The notes under the pieces are model-generated. The model was given only the letters and a program-made list of their open reading frames with translations. It did not search any database and was not told the origin of the DNA. A DNA stretch of 64,000 nt, from positions 124,001 through 188,000 of the forward strand of contig NZ_JACYHA010000001.1 in assembly GCF_014837155.1 (NCBI RefSeq), written 5' to 3'. The translations under genes were made by a program, and so were the position numbers. Origin of the DNA: Litchfieldia stipae. GTDB lineage: Bacteria; Bacillota; Bacilli; Bacillales; Bacillaceae_L. Of this stretch, positions 35,980-43,536 are shown one piece after another; position 1 is the first letter of the stretch, and every line of letters starts with the position of its first letter.

Positions 35980-36008
35980 TAGTGTATGATTTACAAATTA
36001 CTCTTGTT
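35980..36008 (-). promoter_or_regulatory. Sigma-K promoter of the small CGCG gene
   Basis: The minus strand has CATACACTA (consensus CATANNNTA) at 35980-35988 and AACA 16 bp upstream (36005-36008) as the -35 element. Confidence 0.65.
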
Positions 36009-36031
36009 CCAAGGAGCATAAATAATAGTCT

Positions 36032-36385
36032 CTAGTCTATAAATCTACTGACTATTAATTCTATGATTGCTGCTACCCCAGCAATTGCAAGGATCATAAT
36101 CACTGGTCCTACAAGCTCAAAATAGAAAAACCAAAGCAAATAAATAAATCCTGCGCACCACATTCCAGTACACCAATAGCAAGCCAATAATTCCCCTATC
36201 CATGCACGGATGCCTTTTCCCTTTACTTCAATATAGGTAATTATTTCACCATCCGCTTCAACTTCCTCCACTTCTCTTAAGAAGGGTCTGCGTGCAAATT
36301 CAGTAATTTTATCGAAGACAATAAGTCTTGTGAGCCTAAAGCTCGCAAAACACAGCATCACAAAATCAAGCCAACTAATGATCAC
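36032..36385 (-). CDS. yjcA: DUF1360 sporulation membrane protein YjcA
   Basis: I prefer the GTG start at 36385 because AAAGGA lies about 9 nt upstream; TTG/ATG codons up to 36406 are in frame. The product is about 117 residues beginning with the DUF1360 pattern (SWLDFVMLCFASFRLTRLIV, then FDKIT). ACYWCTGMW holds the family's C-x2-C. Two or three membrane helices. B. subtilis YjcA is a late mother-cell protein. Confidence 0.82.
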   Translation of the reverse strand: MIISWLDFVMLCFASFRLTRLIVFDKITEFARRPFLREVEEVEADGEIITYIEVKGKGIRAWIGELLACYWCTGMWCAGFIYLLWFFYFELVGPVIMILAIAGVAAIIELIVSRFID

Positions 36386-36512
36386 ATTTCCCATTCCTTT
36401 CATCAATCATCATTTGGTTCTCTCTTCACAGTATATTGTTTAAAAATCGCCTTTAGTCCTTAAAGCATAAGTCTAATCATTCATTAAAAATGTGTGTTTG
36501 ACGGAGGTGGTA

Positions 36513-36547
36513 TGTCCCTAACAAATCCATTAAATATGCATTTAATA
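36513..36547 (+). promoter_or_regulatory. Sigma-K-type promoter with TGTCCCTAAC element (first coat gene)
   Basis: AAC (36520-36522) and CATTTAATA (36539-36547) are 16 bp apart. TGTCCCTAAC (36513-36522) overlaps the -35 region and recurs before the next two coat genes. Confidence 0.5.
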
Positions 36548-36575
36548 GAAGTATAAGCGGAAAGGAGGAGTTAAA

Positions 36576-36995
36576 ATGAGTAACGGGAATGTAAGTCCAT
36601 TTGGCGGTGGCTTCGCCTCAGATGACACTGTTCTTCAAGGTATGAATCAAATTAATAAAACGTCTCAACAATCATTTGAATCTATTCATATTATCGATTC
36701 TTGTGATATTGAAGTAGAAACAACTGATACTCAGGTAGCTGTTTCATTACAAGCAGCTCTTCAAGTGGCTATCGCAATTGTTATTAGTCTCACAATTGCA
36801 GACGATGCGCAAGCAGAGGCTGTCACTCAACAATTATTACAGGGAACTAAAACAAAACAAGCAAATAAACAAAAATTAGTCATAGAAGGATCAAAAAATA
36901 TTAGAGTACAAACTACTGATACAGATGTCGCAATCTCCCTTCAAGTTTTACTACAAATTCTACTAGCATTAGTCGTACAAATTGATATTCTTTAA
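36576..36995 (+). CDS. cotV: Spore coat protein of the CotX/CotV family
   Basis: The protein has 139 residues. It contains two copies of the family core: DSCDIEVETTDTQVAVSLQA and, near the C-terminus, VQTTDTDVAISLQVLLQILL. AAAGGAGG precedes the ATG. CotV and CotX are related insoluble-fraction coat/crust proteins. I assign CotV from its first position in the block and shorter N-terminus; CotX is the alternative. Confidence 0.8.
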   Translation: MSNGNVSPFGGGFASDDTVLQGMNQINKTSQQSFESIHIIDSCDIEVETTDTQVAVSLQAALQVAIAIVISLTIADDAQAEAVTQQLLQGTKTKQANKQKLVIEGSKNIRVQTTDTDVAISLQVLLQILLALVVQIDIL

Positions 36996-37018
36996 TCTAG
37001 GTTTCTATTCTTTCTAAA

Positions 37019-37048
37019 GGGCATCAGTATATGATGCTCTATTTTACG
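37019..37048 (+). terminator. Weak terminator after cotV
   Basis: GCATCA pairs with TGATGC around GTATA, followed by TCTATTTTA. The stem is short. Confidence 0.5.
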
Positions 37049-37160
37049 ATAAAAACCCATTTATGATGTTTTCTTTAAAGAGATGGGATGATGTCCCTTA
37101 CTAAACCAAAGCTTGTGAATAGTAATATATGGAGACTTTTAGTGAAAGAGGTGAAAAACA

Positions 37161-37469
37161 ATGGGTAAGAACAAAGAAAAACTAACTGAACTATCATCAA
37201 CGTTAATGGAGTTTTTTGTTGCTGATGTGTTCCGTAAGAACAATGTAACAACGGATGCGACTAATCGCCTTTCTGATGAGCAAAAAGCTAAGATTAAGGG
37301 AATCGTAGAAGATTTAAAAACACAAGTAGATGAATTTTTAGCTGGTAATTCTTCTGATGTAACTCCTAATCAAGTGAAAGACGCATTACAGCCTAAGAAG
37401 AAAACACTAAGAGAAATCATTCGTGAGAAAAAACAAAATGATACTGACAATGAAACACCAACTGAGTAA
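37161..37469 (+). CDS. cotW: CotW-like spore coat protein
   Basis: The protein has 102 residues, highly charged and helical, with no cysteine. SDEQKAKIKGIVEDLKTQVD and the C-terminal LREIIREKKQND resemble CotW, and the position between CotV- and CotX-like genes matches. AAAGAGGTG precedes the ATG. A TGTCCCTTAC element lies at 37092-37101. Confidence 0.75.
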   Translation: MGKNKEKLTELSSTLMEFFVADVFRKNNVTTDATNRLSDEQKAKIKGIVEDLKTQVDEFLAGNSSDVTPNQVKDALQPKKKTLREIIREKKQNDTDNETPTE

Positions 37470-37499
37470 TCCCAAAAATGTGCTTAAACCACAGGGCAT

Positions 37500-37535
37500 T
37501 GTCCTATACCAAAATGCTCTATCAAACATCTAATA
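37500..37535 (+). promoter_or_regulatory. Sigma-K-type promoter of cotX with TGTCCTATAC element
   Basis: ACC (37508-37510) and CATCTAATA (37527-37535) are separated by 16 bp. TGTCCTATAC (37500-37509) precedes; its complement GTATAGGACA resembles a GerE box. Confidence 0.55.
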
Positions 37536-37562
37536 AAGTATATCAGGAAGGAGGAATAAAGC

Positions 37563-38033
37563 ATGGCAGAAAAACCAAAAGCATATAGATGGCAGGCTCT
37601 TGATACAAAAATGGAGCATCCAGTCACTCAAGCAACAGAATCTTGTGATACAAACAATGATTCTACTGTTCATCAAGAAGAAGGTCAAGTAAATAAAGTA
37701 AAACAAAGTTCTGAAGAAGTAATCATCATTAAGGACTCATGTGACATCGAGGTATCAACAACTGATACTCAGGTTGCTGTTTCTCTTCAAGTAGCACTAC
37801 AAGTAGCAATCGCTATTGTTATCAGTATTTCTATTGCTGATAGTAATCTAGCTGAGAGAGTCACTCAAGATCTACTACAATCGTCAACGATCAAGCAAGG
37901 AAACTTCCAAGAATTAGTCATTGAAAACTCCAGACAAGTTAGAGTTACAACAACAGACACAGATGTAGCAATTTCACTTCAAGTGCTAATTCAAATCCTT
38001 ATTGCGCTAGTCGTTCAAATTGACATTTTATAA
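37563..38033 (+). CDS. cotX: Spore coat protein CotX
   Basis: The protein has 156 residues. The N-terminal 50 residues are hydrophilic, then the two CotX repeats follow (IKDSCDIEVSTTDTQVAVSL and VRVTTTDTDVAISLQVLIQI), ending LVVQIDIL like its paralogue at 36576. GGAAGGAGG precedes the ATG. It forms part of the outer coat/crust. Confidence 0.88.
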   Translation: MAEKPKAYRWQALDTKMEHPVTQATESCDTNNDSTVHQEEGQVNKVKQSSEEVIIIKDSCDIEVSTTDTQVAVSLQVALQVAIAIVISISIADSNLAERVTQDLLQSSTIKQGNFQELVIENSRQVRVTTTDTDVAISLQVLIQILIALVVQIDIL

Positions 38034-38035
38034 GT

Positions 38036-38074
38036 ACAAAACAGCAGAGGCGAAAAGCCTCTGCTGTTTCATTT
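38036..38074. terminator. Bidirectional terminator
   Basis: ACAGCAGAGGC / GCCTCTGCTGT with loop GAAAA lies between the convergent cotX and 84-codon genes. Confidence 0.9.
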
Positions 38075-38083
38075 TGTATGTTT

Positions 38084-38338
38084 TTAGAACCAAGAGAAAG
38101 GTCTACGAGTTTCCTTCTCGACATCAACGTCTGCTTCTGCTTCTACATCTACTTCGACTTTTTCATACTCATCCATTATAACGTTAGTGTCAGTTTCAAC
38201 CTCCATATCCTGTGCTTGAACTCTTCCAAGCCAAGGATCCCAGCGCCCCTTATTTCTTCCTTCGTCAATAATTTGAACCTCGTTAGCATGAATAATAAGC
38301 TTATCAACATGAATTTCCTGTGGTTTTCTCTTGCCCAT
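38084..38338 (-). CDS. Small acidic-tailed protein inside the coat cluster
   Basis: The ATG at 38338 has AGGAGGG upstream, so it is preferred over the longer frame that opens at 38407. The product has 84 residues. It begins MGKRKPQEIHVDKLIIHANE and ends in an acidic region of alternating Val and acidic residues (KVEVDVEAEADVDVEKE) followed by RRPFSWF. A perfect sigma-K -10 lies 34 bp upstream, so it is very probably a mother-cell coat or crust component. I do not recognise the family. Confidence 0.75.
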   Translation of the reverse strand: MGKRKPQEIHVDKLIIHANEVQIIDEGRNKGRWDPWLGRVQAQDMEVETDTNVIMDEYEKVEVDVEAEADVDVEKETRRPFSWF

Positions 38339-38371
38339 TCTAGTCCCTCCTAAATTTATAACTAATCGGTC

Positions 38372-38400
38372 TATACTATGCCCCGAGCCTTGATTGGTAT
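38372..38400 (-). promoter_or_regulatory. Sigma-K-type promoter of the 84-codon coat-cluster gene
   Basis: The minus strand has CATAGTATA (38372-38380), matching CATANNNTA, with an AC-containing -35 (TACC) 15-16 bp upstream. Confidence 0.6.
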
Positions 38401-38482
38401 AGGCCAATTCATTAAGAGTTATGATTTATTATTATTCGATGCATATTTTTAAGCCTAATATCTTTCACTAAAGACAATCACC

Positions 38483-38512
38483 CACACCTCCAACCGGAAT
38501 TTTCATACTCTA
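38483..38512 (+). promoter_or_regulatory. Sigma-K promoter of the CotY-like gene
   Basis: CATACTCTA (38504-38512) matches the -10 consensus, and ACAC lies 16 bp upstream. Confidence 0.65.
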
Positions 38513-38556
38513 TTAATGACTAGAAAAGTCAATTTATTCATAAGGAGATGAAATGA

Positions 38557-39036
38557 ATGAGCTGTGGAAAAGGTCGTTATGGTAGCTGTGTATGTGATGC
38601 CGTACAACAAATTTTAGATGCACAAGAAGCAGTAGAAGATAGATGTCCTACTAGTTGTTTCGAAAACCTATTATCACCAGCTAACACATTAGGAGATACT
38701 GTTCCTTTTGTTTTAACTGGGAAGAAGGGTGAGCTATTCAAAGCATTTGGAAATGTTGGTGGATTTTCAGATGATAACCTTTGCTTTGAAACAATCTTCT
38801 TTAGAGTTGAGAAGCTAAGAGGATGCTGTGCTACATTATCTCTATTAAGAGCTTATGATTCTACTGGAGATACAATTAACGTATGTTCACCGTGTGACAG
38901 AGACTTATATGGACTTGAAAGAACGAACTTCTGTATGGAAGTAGACTTAGATTGCTTCTGTGCAATTCAATGCTTAACACCTCAATTAGTTGATCGTGCT
39001 TTAGATGTACAACAACGTCGTAAGCATCATCATTAA
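38557..39036 (+). CDS. cotY: CotY/CotZ-family cysteine-rich spore coat protein (CotY-like)
   Basis: The protein has 159 residues with about 15 cysteines. Shared family blocks are [20 protein letters not shown] and the segment with [21 protein letters not shown] and [14 protein letters not shown]. It ends in HHH. These proteins self-assemble into the cross-linked outer crust lattice. The length is closer to CotY than CotZ. AAGGAGATG precedes the ATG. A terminator separates it from the CotZ-like gene. Confidence 0.87.
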   Translation: MSCGKGRYGSCVCDAVQQILDAQEAVEDRCPTSCFENLLSPANTLGDTVPFVLTGKKGELFKAFGNVGGFSDDNLCFETIFFRVEKLRGCCATLSLLRAYDSTGDTINVCSPCDRDLYGLERTNFCMEVDLDCFCAIQCLTPQLVDRALDVQQRRKHHH

Positions 39037-39050
39037 TCAAAGCTTGACCA

Positions 39051-39086
39051 GTGGATGACTCATATTTGAGTCATCCACTTTCTATT
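39051..39086 (+). terminator. Terminator after the CotY-like gene
   Basis: GTGGATGACTC pairs with GAGTCATCCAC around ATATTT, followed by a T-rich stretch. Confidence 0.85.
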
Positions 39087-39216
39087 TTAGATAGAGGTTT
39101 TTGCCTATTTTATACAAGTTAGGGTTTATACCCAACACTAATTAACTTGTACCCCTATATTCTATAGAGACGGTAGGTCATATCACTAAATTAATAAGAC
39201 AGGAGTGGCGAATATA

Positions 39217-39639
39217 ATGAGTATGGATTTAAATTGTGTTTGTGATGCAGTGCAGAACATCGCAGATATACAAGATGCTGTTGAGGATCGCTGTCCTACA
39301 AGCTGTTTTGAGAACTTATTATCACCAGTTGAATTTGTAGGTGATACTGTTCCATTTATGCTTTATAACCAGTGCAATGATTTATTCAAAGCATTTGGTA
39401 ATGTAGGTCAGCTTGATGACGGCGATTGCTTTGAAACAGTCTTCTTTAGAGTCGAAACAATCCGTAATGGTTGCTGTGCGACACTTTCACTATTAAGACC
39501 AACAAATGGCGTTGATTTTGATTGTAAAGACGATGTTTGTGATGTTACTGGTCTAGAAAAGACAGATTACTGTATTGAAGTAGATCTTTCTTGCTTCTGT
39601 GCAATTCAATGCTTAAGTCCTCAGCTAGTTACAAATTAA
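39217..39639 (+). CDS. cotZ: CotY/CotZ-family spore coat protein (CotZ-like)
   Basis: The ATG at 39217 is preferred because AGGAG lies about 10 nt upstream; the GTG at 39205 overlaps that site. The product has 140 residues with about 14 cysteines, close to CotY throughout ([33 protein letters not shown]) but shorter, as expected for CotZ. It probably anchors the crust. A terminator follows. Confidence 0.85.
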   Translation: MSMDLNCVCDAVQNIADIQDAVEDRCPTSCFENLLSPVEFVGDTVPFMLYNQCNDLFKAFGNVGQLDDGDCFETVFFRVETIRNGCCATLSLLRPTNGVDFDCKDDVCDVTGLEKTDYCIEVDLSCFCAIQCLSPQLVTN

Positions 39640-39645
39640 TCGTGT

Positions 39646-39687
39646 AAAAAAAAGAGAGCACCTACAGTAGAGGCTGCTCTCTTTTAT
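39646..39687. terminator. Bidirectional terminator
   Basis: AAAAGAGAGCA pairs with TGCTCTCTTTT between the convergent cotZ-like and cotO-like genes. Confidence 0.85.
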
Positions 39688-40118
39688 TAAAATCCAAGCA
39701 CATTTATTGAAGTAATCTCACTCATGTGTAATGTGATTTGTTCACCTCTAGTTCGTGTTCTAATCGATACAATATCTCCATCTAATCCAATCACTACACC
39801 TTTATAACTGTTCTCTTTTACATTAAATTCACATACAATCCTTGGCATGTTATTCGTAGTCGGCAGCTTTAATAAGTGAACGATTTTTTCTTCAATATTC
39901 ATTTCATTTATTCTCTTTTTTCTTGTTTGCTTGGGTTCTTCTACGATGACTTCTGGCGTTTCTGTTTCTGCTTCGTTTACGATATGTTCATTCTTTGATG
40001 TATGTTCAGATTGTGCTTTTTTAATAATATACGTTTGTTGTTTTGATTGAATAACATTATTCACCTGATTGATAAACAATAGTGGCTTTTGTTGAGATGT
40101 CGCGTTATGCTTACCCAT
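39687..40118 (-). CDS. cotO: CotO-like spore coat protein
   Basis: The protein has 143 residues, shorter than the about 227 I recall for B. subtilis CotO. The N-terminal half is polar and low-complexity. The C-terminal domain (PRIVCEFNVKENSYKGVVIG, then ITLHMSEITSINVLGF) is the conserved part of the CotO family. Its place between fabI/amidase and cotZ agrees with yjbX. A sigma-K promoter with correct spacing lies upstream. Confidence 0.78.
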   Translation of the reverse strand: MGKHNATSQQKPLLFINQVNNVIQSKQQTYIIKKAQSEHTSKNEHIVNEAETETPEVIVEEPKQTRKKRINEMNIEEKIVHLLKLPTTNNMPRIVCEFNVKENSYKGVVIGLDGDIVSIRTRTRGEQITLHMSEITSINVLGF

Positions 40119-40154
40119 TATATGACTCCTCCTATTTTCATTAATAACCGTAAT

Positions 40155-40182
40155 TAGTGTATGCCCATTATTATTCTTTGGT
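40155..40182 (-). promoter_or_regulatory. Sigma-K promoter of cotO
   Basis: The minus strand has CATACACTA (40155-40163) and ACC (40180-40182) exactly 16 bp upstream. Confidence 0.7.
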
Positions 40183-40230
40183 GTATGGCTTATTAAAAGA
40201 ATTGAAGGATACCTCTACAACATCTCTCTT

Positions 40231-40914
40231 TCAACTACGTACTTCTTTAATAAGTGCATCATACCCTTTTGACTTTAATTCTTTGATTAGCTTCTCTGCA
40301 TTCGGTTTCTCTTCGAATACACCTACTTGAACTGCATATTGTTTTGGATCCTCATTGGACTTTCTTGAAATTGAATAATAGCTACAAAGGGCTTCAACAA
40401 TTGCCTCAGCACATAATTGCTGGTACGCTTTTGATTTCAATAATTGCGCTTCCTCATAGTTTGTCATAAATCCACATTCACAAAGAATCGCTGTCATCTT
40501 TGTTTCTCTTAAGACATAGAAATCTGCGGTCTTGACGCCTCGATCCTTTCGTTTCGTTTTCTCACATAATTGTCGCTGAACAAGTCGTGCTAATTCAGAC
40601 GCACCTTTTGGTTTAGATGTATACATATACGTTTCAATTCCACCAGCACTATTCCATTCTCCTGAACCGAATGCATTAGCATGAATCGAAACAAATACAT
40701 CCGCAGCTAACTGATTCGCTTTATTCGTACGCTCCTTTAACGGAACATCTCTTTCATCACTATGTGTGAAAAACACACTAACCTTCTCGTATTGTTCGAG
40801 TAAGGTTTTTGTAAACATCGCCACTTGACGATTGAATTCATATTCTCTTAATCCATCCTTTGACCGTTTTCCCGCCGTTTGATAACCGTGTCCTGCATCA
40901 ATTACTATTTTCAT
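40231..40914 (-). CDS. N-acetylmuramoyl-L-alanine amidase with SPOR domain (CwlC-like)
   Basis: The protein has 227 residues with no signal peptide. The Amidase_3 zinc site is visible: DAGHG near residue 6, the Glu in LREYEFNRQ, SIHANA near residue 75, and the catalytic Glu in LCECGFMTN. The C-terminus is a SPOR-like domain (YAVQVGVFEEKPNAEKLIKE). The same architecture occurs in CwlC, which lyses the mother cell wall late in sporulation. The absence of a signal peptide and the coat-gene context fit that role. Confidence 0.85.
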   Translation of the reverse strand: MKIVIDAGHGYQTAGKRSKDGLREYEFNRQVAMFTKTLLEQYEKVSVFFTHSDERDVPLKERTNKANQLAADVFVSIHANAFGSGEWNSAGGIETYMYTSKPKGASELARLVQRQLCEKTKRKDRGVKTADFYVLRETKMTAILCECGFMTNYEEAQLLKSKAYQQLCAEAIVEALCSYYSISRKSNEDPKQYAVQVGVFEEKPNAEKLIKELKSKGYDALIKEVRS

Positions 40915-40973
40915 TTAATTCCCTCCTCTATTTGATTTCATCAACTTTATAGGAAATCAAATCAAAAAAAGGG

Positions 40974-41012
40974 CAAAAAAAGAGCAGACATTAGCTGTCT
41001 ACTTCTTTTTTC
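40974..41012 (-). terminator. Terminator of fabI
   Basis: On the minus strand AGTAGACAGC pairs with GTCTGCT (one mismatch), followed by CTTTTTTT. Confidence 0.7.
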
Positions 41013-41019
41013 ATTCTTA

Positions 41020-41793
41020 TTAACCAAGTACATGATATCCTGAATCTACATGAATATTCTCTCCTGTGATTCCTCTTGATAAATGGCTAAACAGAAATAC
41101 TGCTGTATCTCCGACTTCTTCCTGTGTTGTCGTACGTCTAAGTGGTGCCTTTTCCTCAATGGTCTTAAGAATTGAATTAAAATCGCTGATTCCTTTAGCA
41201 GATAAGGTTCTGATTGGACCAGCTGAAATTGAGTTCACTCGAATTCCGTATTTCCCTAAATCACTCGCTAAATATTTGACACTTGCTTCAAGAGATGCCT
41301 TTGCAACTCCCATGACATTATAATTAGGTAACACTCTTTCTCCACCTAAATAAGTTAATGTAACAATACTTGCGTCCTCACTCATTAAATCCTTACTTGC
41401 TTTTGCAACTGCAGTAAGGGAATACGAACTAATATTATGAGCTAGCAAGAACCCTTCACGAGTTGTGTTCATGTAATCTCCATCAAGCTCTTCTTTATTT
41501 GCAAAGGCAATACAGTGAGCAATCCCATGAATGACACCGACTTTTTCTTTGATTTCTGCAAAGCACTTCTCAATGTCTGCATCATTTGTTACATCACATG
41601 GAAGAACGAGGTTTTCAGCCCCTTCTAGAGATTCTGCAAGATCACGGACACTTTTCTCTAGCCTTTCTCCCGCATATGTGAATACTAAGCGTGCTCCAGA
41701 TTCATGAAGAGCACGTGCAATTCCCCATGCAATACTTCTTTTATTCGCTACTCCCATTACTACATATGTACGACCCTTTAATGATAATGACAT
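41020..41793 (-). CDS. fabI: Enoyl-[acyl-carrier-protein] reductase (NADH)
   Basis: The ATG at 41793 follows AGGAGG by 8 nt, giving 257 residues. It is a short-chain dehydrogenase of the FabI type: GVANKRSIAWGIA cofactor region, YLGGERVLPNYNVMGVAKAS containing the catalytic Tyr and Lys, and SAGPIRTLSAKGI. It performs the last reduction in fatty-acid elongation. It is an expected neighbour of cotO in this block. Confidence 0.95.
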   Translation of the reverse strand: MSLSLKGRTYVVMGVANKRSIAWGIARALHESGARLVFTYAGERLEKSVRDLAESLEGAENLVLPCDVTNDADIEKCFAEIKEKVGVIHGIAHCIAFANKEELDGDYMNTTREGFLLAHNISSYSLTAVAKASKDLMSEDASIVTLTYLGGERVLPNYNVMGVAKASLEASVKYLASDLGKYGIRVNSISAGPIRTLSAKGISDFNSILKTIEEKAPLRRTTTQEEVGDTAVFLFSHLSRGITGENIHVDSGYHVLG

Positions 41794-41941
41794 ATTCATG
41801 TCCTCCTATTTATTATTACATGTTATTAGTACCTAGTCTTAAAAACATTATACCATATCTACTAAACAAAAATCTAATCTGTTTCCAAAAAAAACAAGGA
41901 CCTACCTACAAGTAGATCGTCGCTTCACTTACATCCTCTAT

Positions 41942-43318
41942 TCAGTGAACTAAATAATTCATAAAAGTAGTGGCTAATCCAAAATAAATCAAAATACTTA
42001 TTAAATCATTTATGGTCGTAATAAATGGACCTGATGCAACAGCAGGATCTATCTTTAATTTATGCATCAATAAAGGCACAAGCGCTCCAGCAAGAGTAGC
42101 AACTATTAATGTTATAAAAATCGATGTTCCTACTAATACTCCTAGAAAGAAGTCACCTTTCCAAACATAAACAATCAAAGTTACAAGGATTCCACAAGAT
42201 GTACCAGTAATCACACCAGTTCCAGCTTCTCGGAGAATTAATTTCCCTCTACTCTCCTTTTCAACATCCCCAGTTGCGATCCCTCTAACAGCTACTGCAA
42301 GGGCTTGAGTACCAGTATTCCCTGCCATACCAGCGATTAAAGGAATAAATACAGCCAATATCGCCACTTGATCTAACGTTTCTTCAAATCGACCTATGAT
42401 ACTAGCTGTTAACATTCCTAGAAATAACAGAATAATTAACCATGGCAGCCTCTTCTTTGCTGCACCAAAGGGTCCTTTATCTATTCCATCCATATCAGAA
42501 ACTCCAGCAAGCTTTGAATAGTCATCTGATGCTTCTTCATCAATAACATCAATAATATCATCGACTGTAATGATTCCTAATAAATGATTTTGAAAATCAA
42601 CAACTGGTAGAGCTAAGAAGTTATAATCCTTCATCTTTCTTGCTACCTCTTCTTGGTCTTCAGCCACAGAAACAGACATGACCCTATCGTACATAATCTC
42701 TGAGATGAAGGTATCATCATCTGTTACAATTAAATCTCTTAACGAAATGACACCAGACAATCTCTTATCTTCATCTATAACATACACATAATAAATCGAT
42801 TCCGCTCGAGGAGCCTCTGCCTTCAAAATTTGCATCGCTGAACGTACAGTTTGGTATTCTTTTATCGCTATAAATTCAGTGGTCATGATACTACCAGCAG
42901 TATATTCTTCATAATGGAGAAGATCCTTGATTTCTTTAGCTGCATCATCTTCCATAATGGTTAAATAGCTAGCTACTTGATCCTTATTTAATTCATTTAA
43001 CAAATCAACAGCATCATCTGCGTACATATTGGATAGCATCGTTGCAACAAATGAGGGGTGCATTTCAGATAGGAATTTTTGGTAGTCTGTGTCATCAATT
43101 TCTATATTTTCGAAGATTGAAGCCATTTCTTCAGGTGAAAAATAATGATAAATTTGCACTCTTTCATCTTTTGTTAATTTAGAAAAAAACTTTGCTTGAT
43201 CATACGGATGAAGCTCTAATAACTGATTCCGCAAGTTCTCCATATTATCCTCTGAAATTGCTTGAAGCATTTCTTCTTCTTCAAGTTGTTGTAATTCCTT
43301 TTCATTCATTTCTGTCAT
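41942..43318 (-). CDS. mgtE: Magnesium transporter MgtE
   Basis: The protein has 458 residues. An N-terminal alpha-superhelical domain (about 1-135) is followed by two CBS domains (about 140-260) and a five-helix membrane domain (PWLIILLFLGMLTASIIGRF, then IPLIAGMAGNTGTQALAVAVRGI), the Mg-selective pore signature. It imports Mg2+ and gates by cytosolic Mg. GAGGGGGTC precedes the ATG. I see no M-box riboswitch in the 200 bp upstream. Confidence 0.93.
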   Translation of the reverse strand: MTEMNEKELQQLEEEEMLQAISEDNMENLRNQLLELHPYDQAKFFSKLTKDERVQIYHYFSPEEMASIFENIEIDDTDYQKFLSEMHPSFVATMLSNMYADDAVDLLNELNKDQVASYLTIMEDDAAKEIKDLLHYEEYTAGSIMTTEFIAIKEYQTVRSAMQILKAEAPRAESIYYVYVIDEDKRLSGVISLRDLIVTDDDTFISEIMYDRVMSVSVAEDQEEVARKMKDYNFLALPVVDFQNHLLGIITVDDIIDVIDEEASDDYSKLAGVSDMDGIDKGPFGAAKKRLPWLIILLFLGMLTASIIGRFEETLDQVAILAVFIPLIAGMAGNTGTQALAVAVRGIATGDVEKESRGKLILREAGTGVITGTSCGILVTLIVYVWKGDFFLGVLVGTSIFITLIVATLAGALVPLLMHKLKIDPAVASGPFITTINDLISILIYFGLATTFMNYLVH

Positions 43319-43449
43319 TTGAATGACCCCCTCTCACAGAAATTATCGTATCAGAATTGTACTTTATTGTCGTTAGTTAAAGGAAAAGTAAAATAATTAA
43401 ATTTATAAACATTTGCAAACAGAGCAAAATAAGCTAATATGATAAATGT

Positions 43450-43487
43450 GAATTCTTAACAATGGATAAGTATTGCTTAAGAATGAA
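43450..43487. repeat. Inverted repeat upstream of the rodA-like gene
   Basis: GAATTCTTAACAAT and ATTGCTTAAGAATG are nearly complementary around GGATAAGT. There is no T run, so a regulatory hairpin or operator is more likely than a terminator. Confidence 0.4.
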
Positions 43488-43536
43488 TAAATAGGGTGAA
43501 AGGAATAGCCCTCTGATAGATAGAAAGGAAATGCCT

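Noticed and set aside
43319-43536. Possible M-box magnesium riboswitch ahead of mgtE
   Set aside because: The region is AT-rich and short; none of the conserved M-box blocks or a terminator on the minus strand is visible.
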